Source: CAYQPF01 sp964419225 (GTDB lineage Bacteria > Cloacimonadota > Cloacimonadia > Cloacimonadales > CAYQPF01). Taken from it: DNA of 64,000 nucleotides. Of the stretch, positions 45,425-53,438 are shown one piece after another; positions within the stretch are counted from its first letter, which is position 1; every line of letters starts with the position of its first letter. The notes beneath the pieces were generated by a model. That model made no database searches. It was not told the origin of the DNA and saw nothing but the letters and a program-made list of their open reading frames with translations. The stretch covers positions 1 to 64,000 of the forward strand of contig CAYQPF010000006.1 of assembly GCA_964419225.1 (NCBI GenBank). Reading direction: 5' to 3'. The position numbers and the translations under genes were made by a program.

Positions 45425-47734
45425 TTAGACTTTAAACTGTTTTACCAGGTCGTAGATCGAGGTAGAGATCTTATTAAGTTGTTCTGCTGAAATTTGGTTA
45501 ATTTCGGCATTCGAGGCAGTGGAATTAGCGGCATCTGCAATATGGGACATAGTTTTGGAAATCTCATAGATACCTGAACTGATTTCCTGAGTAGAGCGGG
45601 AAATGTCTTTTACACCAATATTAATATCGTTGATATTATCTGCGACTTTAGCTGACTGGCTAGCTGCAGAGGAAGTTTCCTTGGCAATTTCATTAACACC
45701 GGTATTTGCTTCTTTAGTATTTTGGGAAACATCGTTAGCAAGAGCAGAATTTTCTTTGGCGTATTTTTTAACTTTATCAGATTCCTCAACAACATTGCGA
45801 ATGGAAATAGCAATTTTAGAGATAGTATCAGCCTGGGTATTAATACTTTGAGCGATATTCCCATTGATTAAATTGAGTTCATTAATGGTTGTGGATATTG
45901 TTTGGATGGAGTTAAAGGAAAGGTTAGTTGATGTCTGGACAGTATCAATTTGGACAGCGATTCTTTCGGTAGCTTCAGAGGTTTGTTTAGCGAGTTCTTT
46001 AACTTCGTTAGCAACGACAGCGAAGCCTTTTCCTGCTTCACCGGCACTGGCAGCTTCGATAGTGGCATTAAGAGCAAGCATGTTTGTCTGATTGGCAATG
46101 GCATTAATAACTTTAACAACTTTGCCGATTTCCTGAGCAGCGGTTTGAAGTTCGGACATGAGTTTAAAAGTTGCATTAGCCTGGTCATTTGCTTTGAGAG
46201 ATATTTCATTAGCTTTATTAGTGTTTTTGGAGATTTCGTTGATATTGGTGCTGATCAGTTCTATAGAGTCAGCAGTATGGTCAATCATATCAGAGACTTT
46301 ATTAAGGCCTGTCTGTGTACCCAGAGTATTTGATTCGAGTTTTTGAATAAGTTGGGAAACCTGGAAGACATTTGCGGCCATTTCTTCAGAGGCAGAGGCC
46401 ACAGTATTCATATTATTGGACATATTCAGAGCAGCGGAGTTGATAATTTCAATATTAGTAGAAGTCTGTTCGACGGAAGCAGCAATATTATGGGAATTGG
46501 AAGATACTTCTTCAGTAGCAGCGGAGGCAACTTGAGATTCCTGATTCAGTTCGATAGCGAGTTTGGTAAGATCATTTGTAGTTTTATAGACTGATTCCGT
46601 AGTTTGGTAGAGGTTAGTGGATTGTTTTTTAATTTCGACAACGAGGTTCCTGATTTTTTCGACGAATTCATTAAAGGAATGAGTGAGGTCGGAGAATTCA
46701 TCATCGGAGTCAATTTCTACTTTTTGAGTTAAATCCCCTTCACCTTGGGCGATTTCGAGGAGTCTGTTGTTGATTTTTTGGAGGGGGTTGAGCACAATTG
46801 ACTTAGTTAATTTAAGGATAATCACAGCAGACACGACAGCTGAAGCGAGAATAGAAACAAGGATAATAAAGAATAACCCAATGAGAGAGCCGGTGAAATC
46901 GCTGGTTTTAACATTGGCTAAAATCCAGGAATCCTGATACTGACGGTAAAAAGAAATATATTTTTTGCCTTTATTTTTGAAGGATAATTCTTGTTTGTCG
47001 GCAGATAATTTTGCAATATCAATACCTATTTCGGAAGATTGTTTTCCGATAAGAGAAGTATCGGGATGTGCCAGAATTTTACCTTCCTTATTGAGGATAA
47101 CACCGAAGCCGTTTTCGCCGATTTTTTTCGCCTGAATAACTTTAATAATATCAGAAGTTTCGATAAGAGTTTGGAGTTCTTTAGGAGCTACACCGATTTG
47201 AACGATACCTGGTTTATCTTTGCGGGGTACGCTAATATACTGGAAAAGAACTTTATCAACACCTCTGGGAGAAGGATCCTGTGCCAGTTCGAAGGAATTA
47301 TCAGCAAGCATAGGGATGAAGGGTTTGGTTTGTTCAGTAGTATTAAAGTCAAAGCCAAAGAATCCGGGGACATTTCCCCAGCGGAGTACACCGGCTTCAT
47401 CAGTAACATGGAGTTCATCGACTCCGATAGTTTTGGCTAAATCAATCATATTTTCAGTAGAAGTAATACCAGGGTTTTGCTTGATAATAAATGAAACTGC
47501 TCTGGTAACACGGAGGTAGTTTTTCTTTGAAGCTTCTTTGAGGAGGTTAATTGCTTCGCTGGATGTTCCCATTTGGGTAGTAAGTTCATTTAAGGCAGAC
47601 ACACCCTGATCTTTCATCATTTTGTTGATAATAGCTCTTTGCTGGGTAAAGGCGATAAAAGAAGGAATACAGATACCCAGAATCAGAATAAGCATCAAAG
47701 GTTTAATAAGCTTAGCAGAAATGGAAACTTTCAT
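45425..47734 (-). CDS. Methyl-accepting chemotaxis protein with sCACHE/dCACHE-like sensor
   Basis: I start it at MKVSISAKLIKP (47734, 769 aa), with GGAGG five bases upstream. It has a first transmembrane helix (~12-32), a periplasmic Cache-like sensor (~35-285), a second helix (~290-315), HAMP (~315-370) and the signalling coiled coil with the tip NMLALNATIEAASAGEAGKG. It is a paralogue of the 7199-9493 receptor in the cytoplasmic half, with an unrelated-looking sensor, so the two should see different ligands. Confidence 0.92.
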   Translation of the reverse strand: MKVSISAKLIKPLMLILILGICIPSFIAFTQQRAIINKMMKDQGVSALNELTTQMGTSSEAINLLKEASKKNYLRVTRAVSFIIKQNPGITSTENMIDLAKTIGVDELHVTDEAGVLRWGNVPGFFGFDFNTTEQTKPFIPMLADNSFELAQDPSPRGVDKVLFQYISVPRKDKPGIVQIGVAPKELQTLIETSDIIKVIQAKKIGENGFGVILNKEGKILAHPDTSLIGKQSSEIGIDIAKLSADKQELSFKNKGKKYISFYRQYQDSWILANVKTSDFTGSLIGLFFIILVSILASAVVSAVIILKLTKSIVLNPLQKINNRLLEIAQGEGDLTQKVEIDSDDEFSDLTHSFNEFVEKIRNLVVEIKKQSTNLYQTTESVYKTTNDLTKLAIELNQESQVASAATEEVSSNSHNIAASVEQTSTNIEIINSAALNMSNNMNTVASASEEMAANVFQVSQLIQKLESNTLGTQTGLNKVSDMIDHTADSIELISTNINEISKNTNKANEISLKANDQANATFKLMSELQTAAQEIGKVVKVINAIANQTNMLALNATIEAASAGEAGKGFAVVANEVKELAKQTSEATERIAVQIDTVQTSTNLSFNSIQTISTTINELNLINGNIAQSINTQADTISKIAISIRNVVEESDKVKKYAKENSALANDVSQNTKEANTGVNEIAKETSSAASQSAKVADNINDINIGVKDISRSTQEISSGIYEISKTMSHIADAANSTASNAEINQISAEQLNKISTSIYDLVKQFKV

Positions 47735-47767
47735 AGAGACCTCCAAACATAATTTATTCAATACTTA

Positions 47768-47796
47768 AATTTACTTTATTAGGTTCTCTATGTCAA
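47768..47796 (-). promoter_or_regulatory. Candidate promoter of the second chemoreceptor
   Basis: Minus-strand TTGACA (47796-47791), 17-base spacer, TAAATT, about 34 bases before the ATG. Confidence 0.42.
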
Positions 47797-47830
47797 GCAC
47801 AATTTGGGCACATTTCTTTGGGGTAAATTT

Positions 47831-47870
47831 ACACTGACTAACACTGACTTACACTGACAGACACAGACAA
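47831..47870. repeat. Tandem 10-bp repeat
   Basis: ACACTGACTA, ACACTGACTT, ACACTGACAG, ACACAGACAA: four units with few changes. Confidence 0.75.
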
Positions 47871-47911
47871 GAGAAGAGAATTGAAAGTAAAGTCAGACAG
47901 ACTTATAGGTA

Positions 47912-49393
47912 TCACTCGATTCCATGAAACTCCAGAATTTTGCGGAAGTGGTAGCCATAGATCGCATAAGTAATAGTTTCAGGGAATAATCTGGGATGGA
48001 AGAAAACCGACCAGAAGAAAAGTTTCCAGTAATAGATGCGTTCTTTACCGAAGATCCCCAAGATAATGATAGATTTGAAGAGAGCACCGACATCGCACCA
48101 GGTCAGTCTTGGGGTATTCTTTTTTACATATCCTTTCAAACTTTCTTTGACACGTGCGTAGTAGAATTTGGGGGTGTAGATGTCTTTCAAGATATCTTTA
48201 TAACCTTTGAGGAGAATATCAAGATTCATTTTGGGGATAAAGTTCATAGAGAAATCGGTATTATCACCGGACATATTGTTATTCAGACGGCCTTCGGTTT
48301 CCATTTTAGCGTAGAGTTTAGTACCCTGGGGAGCATTGAGGAGACCAACCATGGCTGTAATGATTCCACTATCCTTGATAAAAGTTGATAATTTTTTAAA
48401 AATTGTGGGCGGATCATTGTCAAAGCCAACGATGAATCCACCCTGAACACTAAGACCACTTTGTTGTATAGTCTTGATTGAGTCGATGAGGTTTCTGTTT
48501 TCGTTGATATATTTATTACATTCTGTCAGGCTATCGGGGTTGGGTGATTCGATCCCGATAAAGATATTATAGAAACCGGCATCTACGAGGAGGTGCATTA
48601 ATTCTGGATCATCTGCCAGATTAATTGAGCCTTCTGTGGAGAATAAAAAAGGATTTTTGCGGAATTTCATCCAGGCTATCAAAGCCGGAAGGATTTCAGT
48701 TTTAAGTTTTTGTTTGTTCCCAATGAAATTATCATCCACGAAGAAAACTCTTCCTCTCCATCCGGAATTATAGAGACTGTCCAATTCCAGAAGAAGCTGG
48801 TCTTTGTTTTTGGTTCTGGTTTTTGAGCCAAACAGGACAGTAATATTACAAAAACTGCAGGCAAAAGGGCAACCGCGGGAATATTGGAGATTCATAGTCA
48901 CATAATGTTTGAAGTTGATCAGGCTCCACATTGGAAGGGGAGAATCAGCCAGATCAGCCCAAGCATCCGATTTATAGATATGTTTAGGTTGTCCGATTTG
49001 AAGGTCATTGAGAAATTGTGGAAGAGTAATTTCCGCTTCATTGAGGATCAGGTGATCGATGTCAGCAAATTCTTCGGAGCGTGAAGTAAATAAAGGACCG
49101 CCGGCGACAATTTTTTTATGATGTTTTTTGCAGAGAGAAATGATGGATTTTACAGATTCAATTTGGATAGACATGGCACTTAGAAAGATATAATCAGCCC
49201 AAAGCAGATCTTTTTCTTTTAATTTGGATGTATTAAGATCAACTAATTTCTTTTCCCATTCCTTTGGAAGCATTGAGGCAACGGTCAGTAGGCCCAGAGG
49301 TGGATCGCTGGCTTTTTTGGATACGAAGCGTATGGCATATCTAAAATTCCAGAAGGTATCAGGGCAACGGGGATAGAGCATGAGCACTTTCAC
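47912..49393 (-). CDS. B12-binding radical SAM protein (copy 2)
   Basis: The 493-aa paralogue of the 23341-24882 product has a B12-binding domain (1-130, PPLGLLTVASMLP and VAGGPLFT), radical SAM cysteines at 175, 179 and 182 (RGCPFACSFC), and the DUF4070-type C-terminus with short hydrophobic patches (~430-470) that may touch the membrane. The start is GTG at 49393 with GGAGA upstream. No neighbouring pathway gene shows the substrate. Confidence 0.88.
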   Translation of the reverse strand: MKVLMLYPRCPDTFWNFRYAIRFVSKKASDPPLGLLTVASMLPKEWEKKLVDLNTSKLKEKDLLWADYIFLSAMSIQIESVKSIISLCKKHHKKIVAGGPLFTSRSEEFADIDHLILNEAEITLPQFLNDLQIGQPKHIYKSDAWADLADSPLPMWSLINFKHYVTMNLQYSRGCPFACSFCNITVLFGSKTRTKNKDQLLLELDSLYNSGWRGRVFFVDDNFIGNKQKLKTEILPALIAWMKFRKNPFLFSTEGSINLADDPELMHLLVDAGFYNIFIGIESPNPDSLTECNKYINENRNLIDSIKTIQQSGLSVQGGFIVGFDNDPPTIFKKLSTFIKDSGIITAMVGLLNAPQGTKLYAKMETEGRLNNNMSGDNTDFSMNFIPKMNLDILLKGYKDILKDIYTPKFYYARVKESLKGYVKKNTPRLTWCDVGALFKSIIILGIFGKERIYYWKLFFWSVFFHPRLFPETITYAIYGYHFRKILEFHGIE

Positions 49394-49415
49394 TTTATTC
49401 TCCTTTTTTTTATTG

Positions 49416-49588
49416 TTAAACCCAACTTATGCAGTAGCTAAACAGCGTCTAAGCGAATCTTTTGTGTTCAGATGACTTACGAGATTTGCTCGAAATATTT
49501 GCGAATATGCCATCGCAAATCTGTAATCCACTGTTCCACAAAATTTTGTGCTTATACATCTGTCATCTACTGCATAAGTCGGGTTAAA
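49416..49588. mobile_element. MITE-like element with 22-bp terminal inverted repeats
   Basis: The left end TTAAACCCAACTTATGCAGT (+AG) and the right end, read as reverse complement TTTAACCCGACTTATGCAGT (+AG), match at 20 of 22 positions. Inside are the stem ATTTGCGA/TCGCAAAT (49497-49520) and the perfect palindrome CACAAAATTTTGTG (49537-49550). There is no transposase, so if mobile it would depend on one elsewhere. Confidence 0.55.
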
Positions 49589-49716
49589 GAAAACTTCGCA
49601 AAAGAGCGGTTAAAAAGCTACCCTCAGGAAGAACATAATACCACATAATTCGGGTTAGACATAATTTCAATTTAATGATAATATAGTTAATTCAGGAGAA
49701 ACAGCAAGGGAAATAA

Positions 49717-49763
49717 GAGACGCTTAATAGAACGCGGATTAACGCGGGAAACGCAGATAAGCA
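49717..49763. repeat. 47-bp dispersed repeat, copy B
   Basis: Identical to 45308-45354 except for one G-to-A change. The sequence before it (AAATAAGA versus AAATGAGA) is also similar. Confidence 0.8.
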
Positions 49764-49863
49764 CAGGTTTTGTTTATTTAATGATTCTACTCCAAAAACC
49801 CTAAATTACCACAAAAAAGCACAAAAGTGTTCTAATTCATATTAAAATAACTCATCCCCCCAA

Positions 49864-49890
49864 CCCCCTTCCCTTACAAAGGGAAGGGGG
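49864..49890. repeat. 12-bp perfect GC hairpin
   Basis: CCCCCTTCCCTT-ACA-AAGGGAAGGGGG. It lies in the middle of the spacer with no T-run, so it is more likely a dispersed palindrome than a terminator. Confidence 0.6.
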
Positions 49891-50177
49891 AGTTTATTGG
49901 TTGGTATATAACAATTAATGGCTTCATTTTTTATATATTATTATTTGATAAAAAATTAGATAAGATGTCAGTATTATTACCATTAAAATGCAACTATTGT
50001 TTTGTGACAGTTTCTAAGCAGATTCATTGGATTTAAGGGCTTCAAGTCATAAAGAAGTCCCTAAAAAGGCAGAAAGTAAATTTGAGATTAACAACATGTG
50101 GTTTTTTAAGCAGACTCAAAAATATTTTCCTTGCTAAATTTGGGGTAAGTTAAAGAGTAGAAAAAAAAGGAGTAACA

Positions 50178-50699
50178 ATGAACTATCAAGAGACAAGTTT
50201 AGCACTTACAAAAACAGACTGGGAGGATATCTGTCCTTTCGATGAATATAGAATAGTAAGCCCGGCCCAACTGCCGGCAATTTTTCCTGGCCCTTTAGCA
50301 GAAGGCTTAACGAAGTATTTAGTAGCCAATACCGGGAATTCGGATATTTCCTTGTTTATTGTACAGACCTACAAGCAAAATAAAGATAAAGGAACAGAGG
50401 AAATAGGATCTCTTCAGTATATTTCGATCCATAATAAACAGAATTCTACTTCCTTCGAAGGTTTTACTGAGCAAACATTTTATCCTAACAGACCTTTCAG
50501 TGCAGCGTTTATAAGCGGAACTTTTGCTCAGGAAACAGCTACAATCAATTTGATATTTCCCTTTTCAGTACCTATCAGTGGTGGAACATTAGAAAACCTG
50601 AAGAAACTCAGATTAAACAAGAGTGTTGAATTCTCTTATAGTTTTTCGTTTGCAGAAGACATCAGCAGGAATGTGATATTAAGCGTTCCAAAGAGTTAA
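50178..50699 (+). CDS. Hypothetical protein, plus-strand orphan
   Basis: I do not recognise this 173-aa protein. It has no signal peptide or membrane helix. The sequence alternates short beta-like strands (ISLFIVQTY, AFISGTFAQETATINLIFPF, FSYSFSFAEDISRNVIL), suggesting a small cytoplasmic beta domain. AAGGAG lies six bases before the ATG, so translation should be efficient. It is convergent with the ChlI/VWA pair and preceded by a long repeat-rich spacer, and could be a late arrival (inference). Confidence 0.65.
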   Translation: MNYQETSLALTKTDWEDICPFDEYRIVSPAQLPAIFPGPLAEGLTKYLVANTGNSDISLFIVQTYKQNKDKGTEEIGSLQYISIHNKQNSTSFEGFTEQTFYPNRPFSAAFISGTFAQETATINLIFPFSVPISGGTLENLKKLRLNKSVEFSYSFSFAEDISRNVILSVPKS

Positions 50700-50854
50700 G
50701 AAATAAGACAATATTTGATTTCAGATCTGATAGGTGTCTAGTAGGAAGCTAAAGAGCAGCTAGAGAGAAGAGGGTTAACAACTATTAATTCTTAAATATT
50801 AATTATAAATGAGAGAAGTTAAACCCGCATATTGCAGTAGAAGCTAGGGACACG

Positions 50855-50881
50855 ATGGACTAAATGGACTTAATGGACTTA
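50855..50881. repeat. Tandem 9-bp repeat
   Basis: ATGGACTAA, ATGGACTTA, ATGGACTTA, just downstream of the VWA gene. Confidence 0.65.
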
Positions 50882-50893
50882 ATAGAAGTTTGA

Positions 50894-52228
50894 TCAAATT
50901 CTGAATTCTGAGACTTCATCCATAAGTTTTTTCAGCATTTTATCAGGGATTTCGAAGTTTTCATCTTTAGAGAGAATAGATCCACAAACATTAGCCACCA
51001 GATTGAGAAAACTCCCGTTGGCTCTTTCTGCAGCCAGTTTTCCTAATTTATAACCGAGTTTTTTATCGTAATTAAGAATATTATTCAAGCTGGGATTGAG
51101 AATGAGGAGTTTAATTTTATTTTCAGCAATTTTATCACAAACGCTAAGAATACTTTGGCAGGCTGGTTCATCCAGAGGATCTTTATATTCTCCGGTAATA
51201 GGTTCGGGGAAGCAATCAGAGAGCAGTACAATGGCGTTAGACATGCCTGTGACCTGAAAACGGCTATGTTCCAGGGTCTGCATGGCGAGTTTAAGTCCAT
51301 CAGCCAGAGGAGTTGAACCGCAGGGAGCCAAAGTGTTAATAGTACCGATAACATGTTTGACATTTGTTGTAGGATAATGCAGAATCTGAGCTCTGTCATC
51401 GTTGAAAATTATTAATCCGAGCTTATCTTTGGATGCTTTGGCCTGGGCAGTCAACATTGAAATGATTCTTGCCATAAATTTCAGAATCCATTTCACAGAA
51501 TTACTGACATCAAGAACAAGCATAATGTTAAAATTCTGTTTTTGCTGATAAACAGGATAACGGAAATGTCTTTTTTTGACCTGAATACTGAAAGGAGCAG
51601 TTTTAAAAGAACCTTCAAGTATTGCTGATTTAACAGTTTGATAAGTATTCAGTTGGCTATTTCTAATCTGAGTTGAGGTGAAAGAAATAATAGGCAAGCC
51701 GGCAGCAGAGTCGGAATAGCCTTTTCTCAAAGAGGTAATTTTTTTACGTTTGAAAGCTATTTTATTGAATTCGTTGTCTTTAAGTTCAACTTCAAAAGTA
51801 GAGCTTGTATCTTTAGTCTGTGACAAAAAGCTTTTTGTTACCTTGATAAACTGTTCAGATTCTTCGACTCTGTTTCGAACAAAATTCTTTACAATTTTGA
51901 CAACCTCTTTCCGGCTCATGGTATTGCTAAATAGTCCATTGAGAGGACTTGGCCCTTTAGCATTCATGTCAGTACCAAACTGATGGATTTTAACATCGGG
52001 ATGGGATAGCATGTAGAATATCCCCTGCAAAGCTTCTTTAGTCTCAGGCAGATTTTCAAATTCCTGCCAGATCTTATCATACTTTTTCAGAAGTGCTAAT
52101 TCAAACTCTGAAAGCTCTTTATGTTGTGCTTTCTTATAGATTATTTTAACCAGACTACGCCTGTCAACATAGTCCTCGTCGTCCTCGTCACCTAAGAATA
52201 AACTTAGATTTTCGAGACTTTCTCTAAC
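50894..52228 (-). CDS. VWA-domain ChlD-like part, probably made by -1 frameshifting from the upstream ATPase gene
   Basis: Read from the slip site this frame adds 444 residues to the ATPase, giving a fusion of about 812 aa. It begins with VRESLENLSLF and an acidic linker (GDEDDED), as between the AAA+ and VWA parts of ChlD, and ends in a VWA domain with the metal site DVSNS and GSTPLADGL. No ATG, GTG or TTG occurs in this frame from its opening stop (52276-52274) until TTG at 52030 or ATG at 52012, yet the sequence in between reads like protein. An internal start at 52012 (AGGGG nine bases upstream) might also give a free VWA subunit. No terminator is obvious after it. Confidence 0.8.
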   Translation of the reverse strand, partial: VRESLENLSLFLGDEDDEDYVDRRSLVKIIYKKAQHKELSEFELALLKKYDKIWQEFENLPETKEALQGIFYMLSHPDVKIHQFGTDMNAKGPSPLNGLFSNTMSRKEVVKIVKNFVRNRVEESEQFIKVTKSFLSQTKDTSSTFEVELKDNEFNKIAFKRKKITSLRKGYSDSAAGLPIISFTSTQIRNSQLNTYQTVKSAILEGSFKTAPFSIQVKKRHFRYPVYQQKQNFNIMLVLDVSNSVKWILKFMARIISMLTAQAKASKDKLGLIIFNDDRAQILHYPTTNVKHVIGTINTLAPCGSTPLADGLKLAMQTLEHSRFQVTGMSNAIVLLSDCFPEPITGEYKDPLDEPACQSILSVCDKIAENKIKLLILNPSLNNILNYDKKLGYKLGKLAAERANGSFLNLVANVCGSILSKDENFEIPDKMLKKLMDEVSEFRI

Positions 52229-53331
52229 TTTTTTAAGGGGGAAACGAAGCCTCCTTTTAACAAAGAGATATTTTCAGGAGAGTATTGGAGGGAAAAAGAG
52301 TCGGTTGAAGGGTTATCGTCTTTTATATCATCAAACCACTTTTCAATATCTGTCCAGGAAACAGCTTTCTTAAGACCTCCTTCTCTGGTTCTATGGAGAA
52401 GAGTGAGTTTCATAGCTATTTTGATATGTTTGATTTCTACCTGTTGTTTCATTTCAAGGGCAGCATATGTTCTGGCAGTTTTGATAATGACAATTTCAGA
52501 GCGATGACCATCAATTGCATATTCTATACAGAATTGAAGAATTTTTTGGACATAGTCCTGAGAAATTGTAGTATCCGGATATCTCTTACGGGCTTCTGCA
52601 ATAGTGGTTTTCATGAGTTCATTAATATCTTGAAAACTCTGGCAAAATTCAGCAGGGTTAAGTTCAAAGGCAAAATTTCTTCTGACAATTTCCTGCCGGT
52701 CTTCAATACTACTCACACTCAGGATAGTGACAGACAGGGGAAATCGATCGAGAATCTGGGGGCGAAGTTCACCTTCTTCGCTATTCATAGTGCCAATAAG
52801 TAAAAATTTAGCAGGATGAGCGACGGAAAAGCCTTCACGTTCAACAGTATTATGTCCTGAGGCAACAACATCCAGAAGACTGTCAGTAATGTGATCCGGA
52901 ATAAGATTAACTTCATCTATATAGAGAATTTGACGATGAGCTTTAGCAGTTAGGCCGGGTATAAAGGCTTTTTCAGCAGTTTTGAGAAGTTTTTCGATAT
53001 CTATTTTGCCAAATAAGTTCTCTTCAGAAACATTCATAGGCAGATTCACAACATCTATGTTTTTTTGTACTACAGTATGAGTGAGTTGAGTTTTACACCA
53101 TTCACACCAATCTTCAGGGTTTTCGGGAGTACAATTAAAATTACAGTTTTGATGAACTTCAATTTCAGGGGTAATTTGAGGTAAGCCGTAAACAGCAGTA
53201 CTTTTGCCGGTACCTTTGGTTCCCCGGATCAGGACTCCGCCGATGTTTGGATTTATGAGGTTTAAGATCAGAGCCAAACTAAGCTCTTCCTGGCCCATGA
53301 TAGCCATAAAAGGAAAACGCAAATGGGACAT
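52204..53331 (-). CDS. ChlI/BchI-type AAA+ ATPase (chelatase small-subunit family)
   Basis: ChlI-family ATPases power insertion of Mg2+ or Co2+ into tetrapyrroles together with a ChlD-type VWA subunit. The 375-aa protein has FPFMAIMGQEELSLAL, Walker A GTKGTGKST (37-45), the family's Cys pairs (C63, C67, C76, C79), Walker B ILYIDEVNLI and the arginine finger segment LDRFPL. AGGAG precedes the ATG. Its last nine codons overlap the VWA frame, and TTA AAA AAG occurs at codons 366-368. The large chelatase subunit (cobN/chlH) is not in the window, so metal chelation is only one option; another is a MoxR-like chaperone role. Confidence 0.88.
   Translation of the reverse strand: MSHLRFPFMAIMGQEELSLALILNLINPNIGGVLIRGTKGTGKSTAVYGLPQITPEIEVHQNCNFNCTPENPEDWCEWCKTQLTHTVVQKNIDVVNLPMNVSEENLFGKIDIEKLLKTAEKAFIPGLTAKAHRQILYIDEVNLIPDHITDSLLDVVASGHNTVEREGFSVAHPAKFLLIGTMNSEEGELRPQILDRFPLSVTILSVSSIEDRQEIVRRNFAFELNPAEFCQSFQDINELMKTTIAEARKRYPDTTISQDYVQKILQFCIEYAIDGHRSEIVIIKTARTYAALEMKQQVEIKHIKIAMKLTLLHRTREGGLKKAVSWTDIEKWFDDIKDDNPSTDSFSLQYSPENISLLKGGFVSPLKKLEKVSKI
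52228..52255 (-). promoter_or_regulatory. Programmed -1 frameshift signal between ATPase and VWA frames
   Basis: The heptamer A AAA AAG (minus, 52234-52228) is in the correct phase (TTA AAA AAG) for tandem -1 slippage. AGGAGG lies 15 bases upstream (52255-52250) with no start codon near it. A weak hairpin (GAGA-AAG-TCTC) follows at once. Without the shift translation stops at TAA seven codons later. Confidence 0.75.
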
Positions 53332-53438
53332 AGCAACTCCTTTTAGATAGTTTTAATAGGGAAATGTAAATTGTATATACTTATATTTGTCAACAGAATA
53401 TTATTTAATTGAAGAAAATTGTTAAAAGTTGTTAATCC

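Larger units (their letters stand above)
49394..50177. other. 784-bp spacer rich in repeats
   Basis: No gene is visible. It contains a ~173-bp palindromic element (49416-49588), one copy of the 47-bp repeat (49717-49763) and a 12-bp perfect GC hairpin (49864-49890). The last 280 bases before 50178 are AT-rich and hold the unmapped promoter of the next gene. Confidence 0.7.

Noticed and set aside
45864..46333. Overlapping open frames on both strands inside the second chemoreceptor gene
   Set aside because: They arise from the biased codons of the repeated helical signalling domain.
49394..50177. tRNA or small RNA gene in the long spacer
   Set aside because: No cloverleaf or TTCRANY-like loop was found; the structure seen is explained by inverted repeats.
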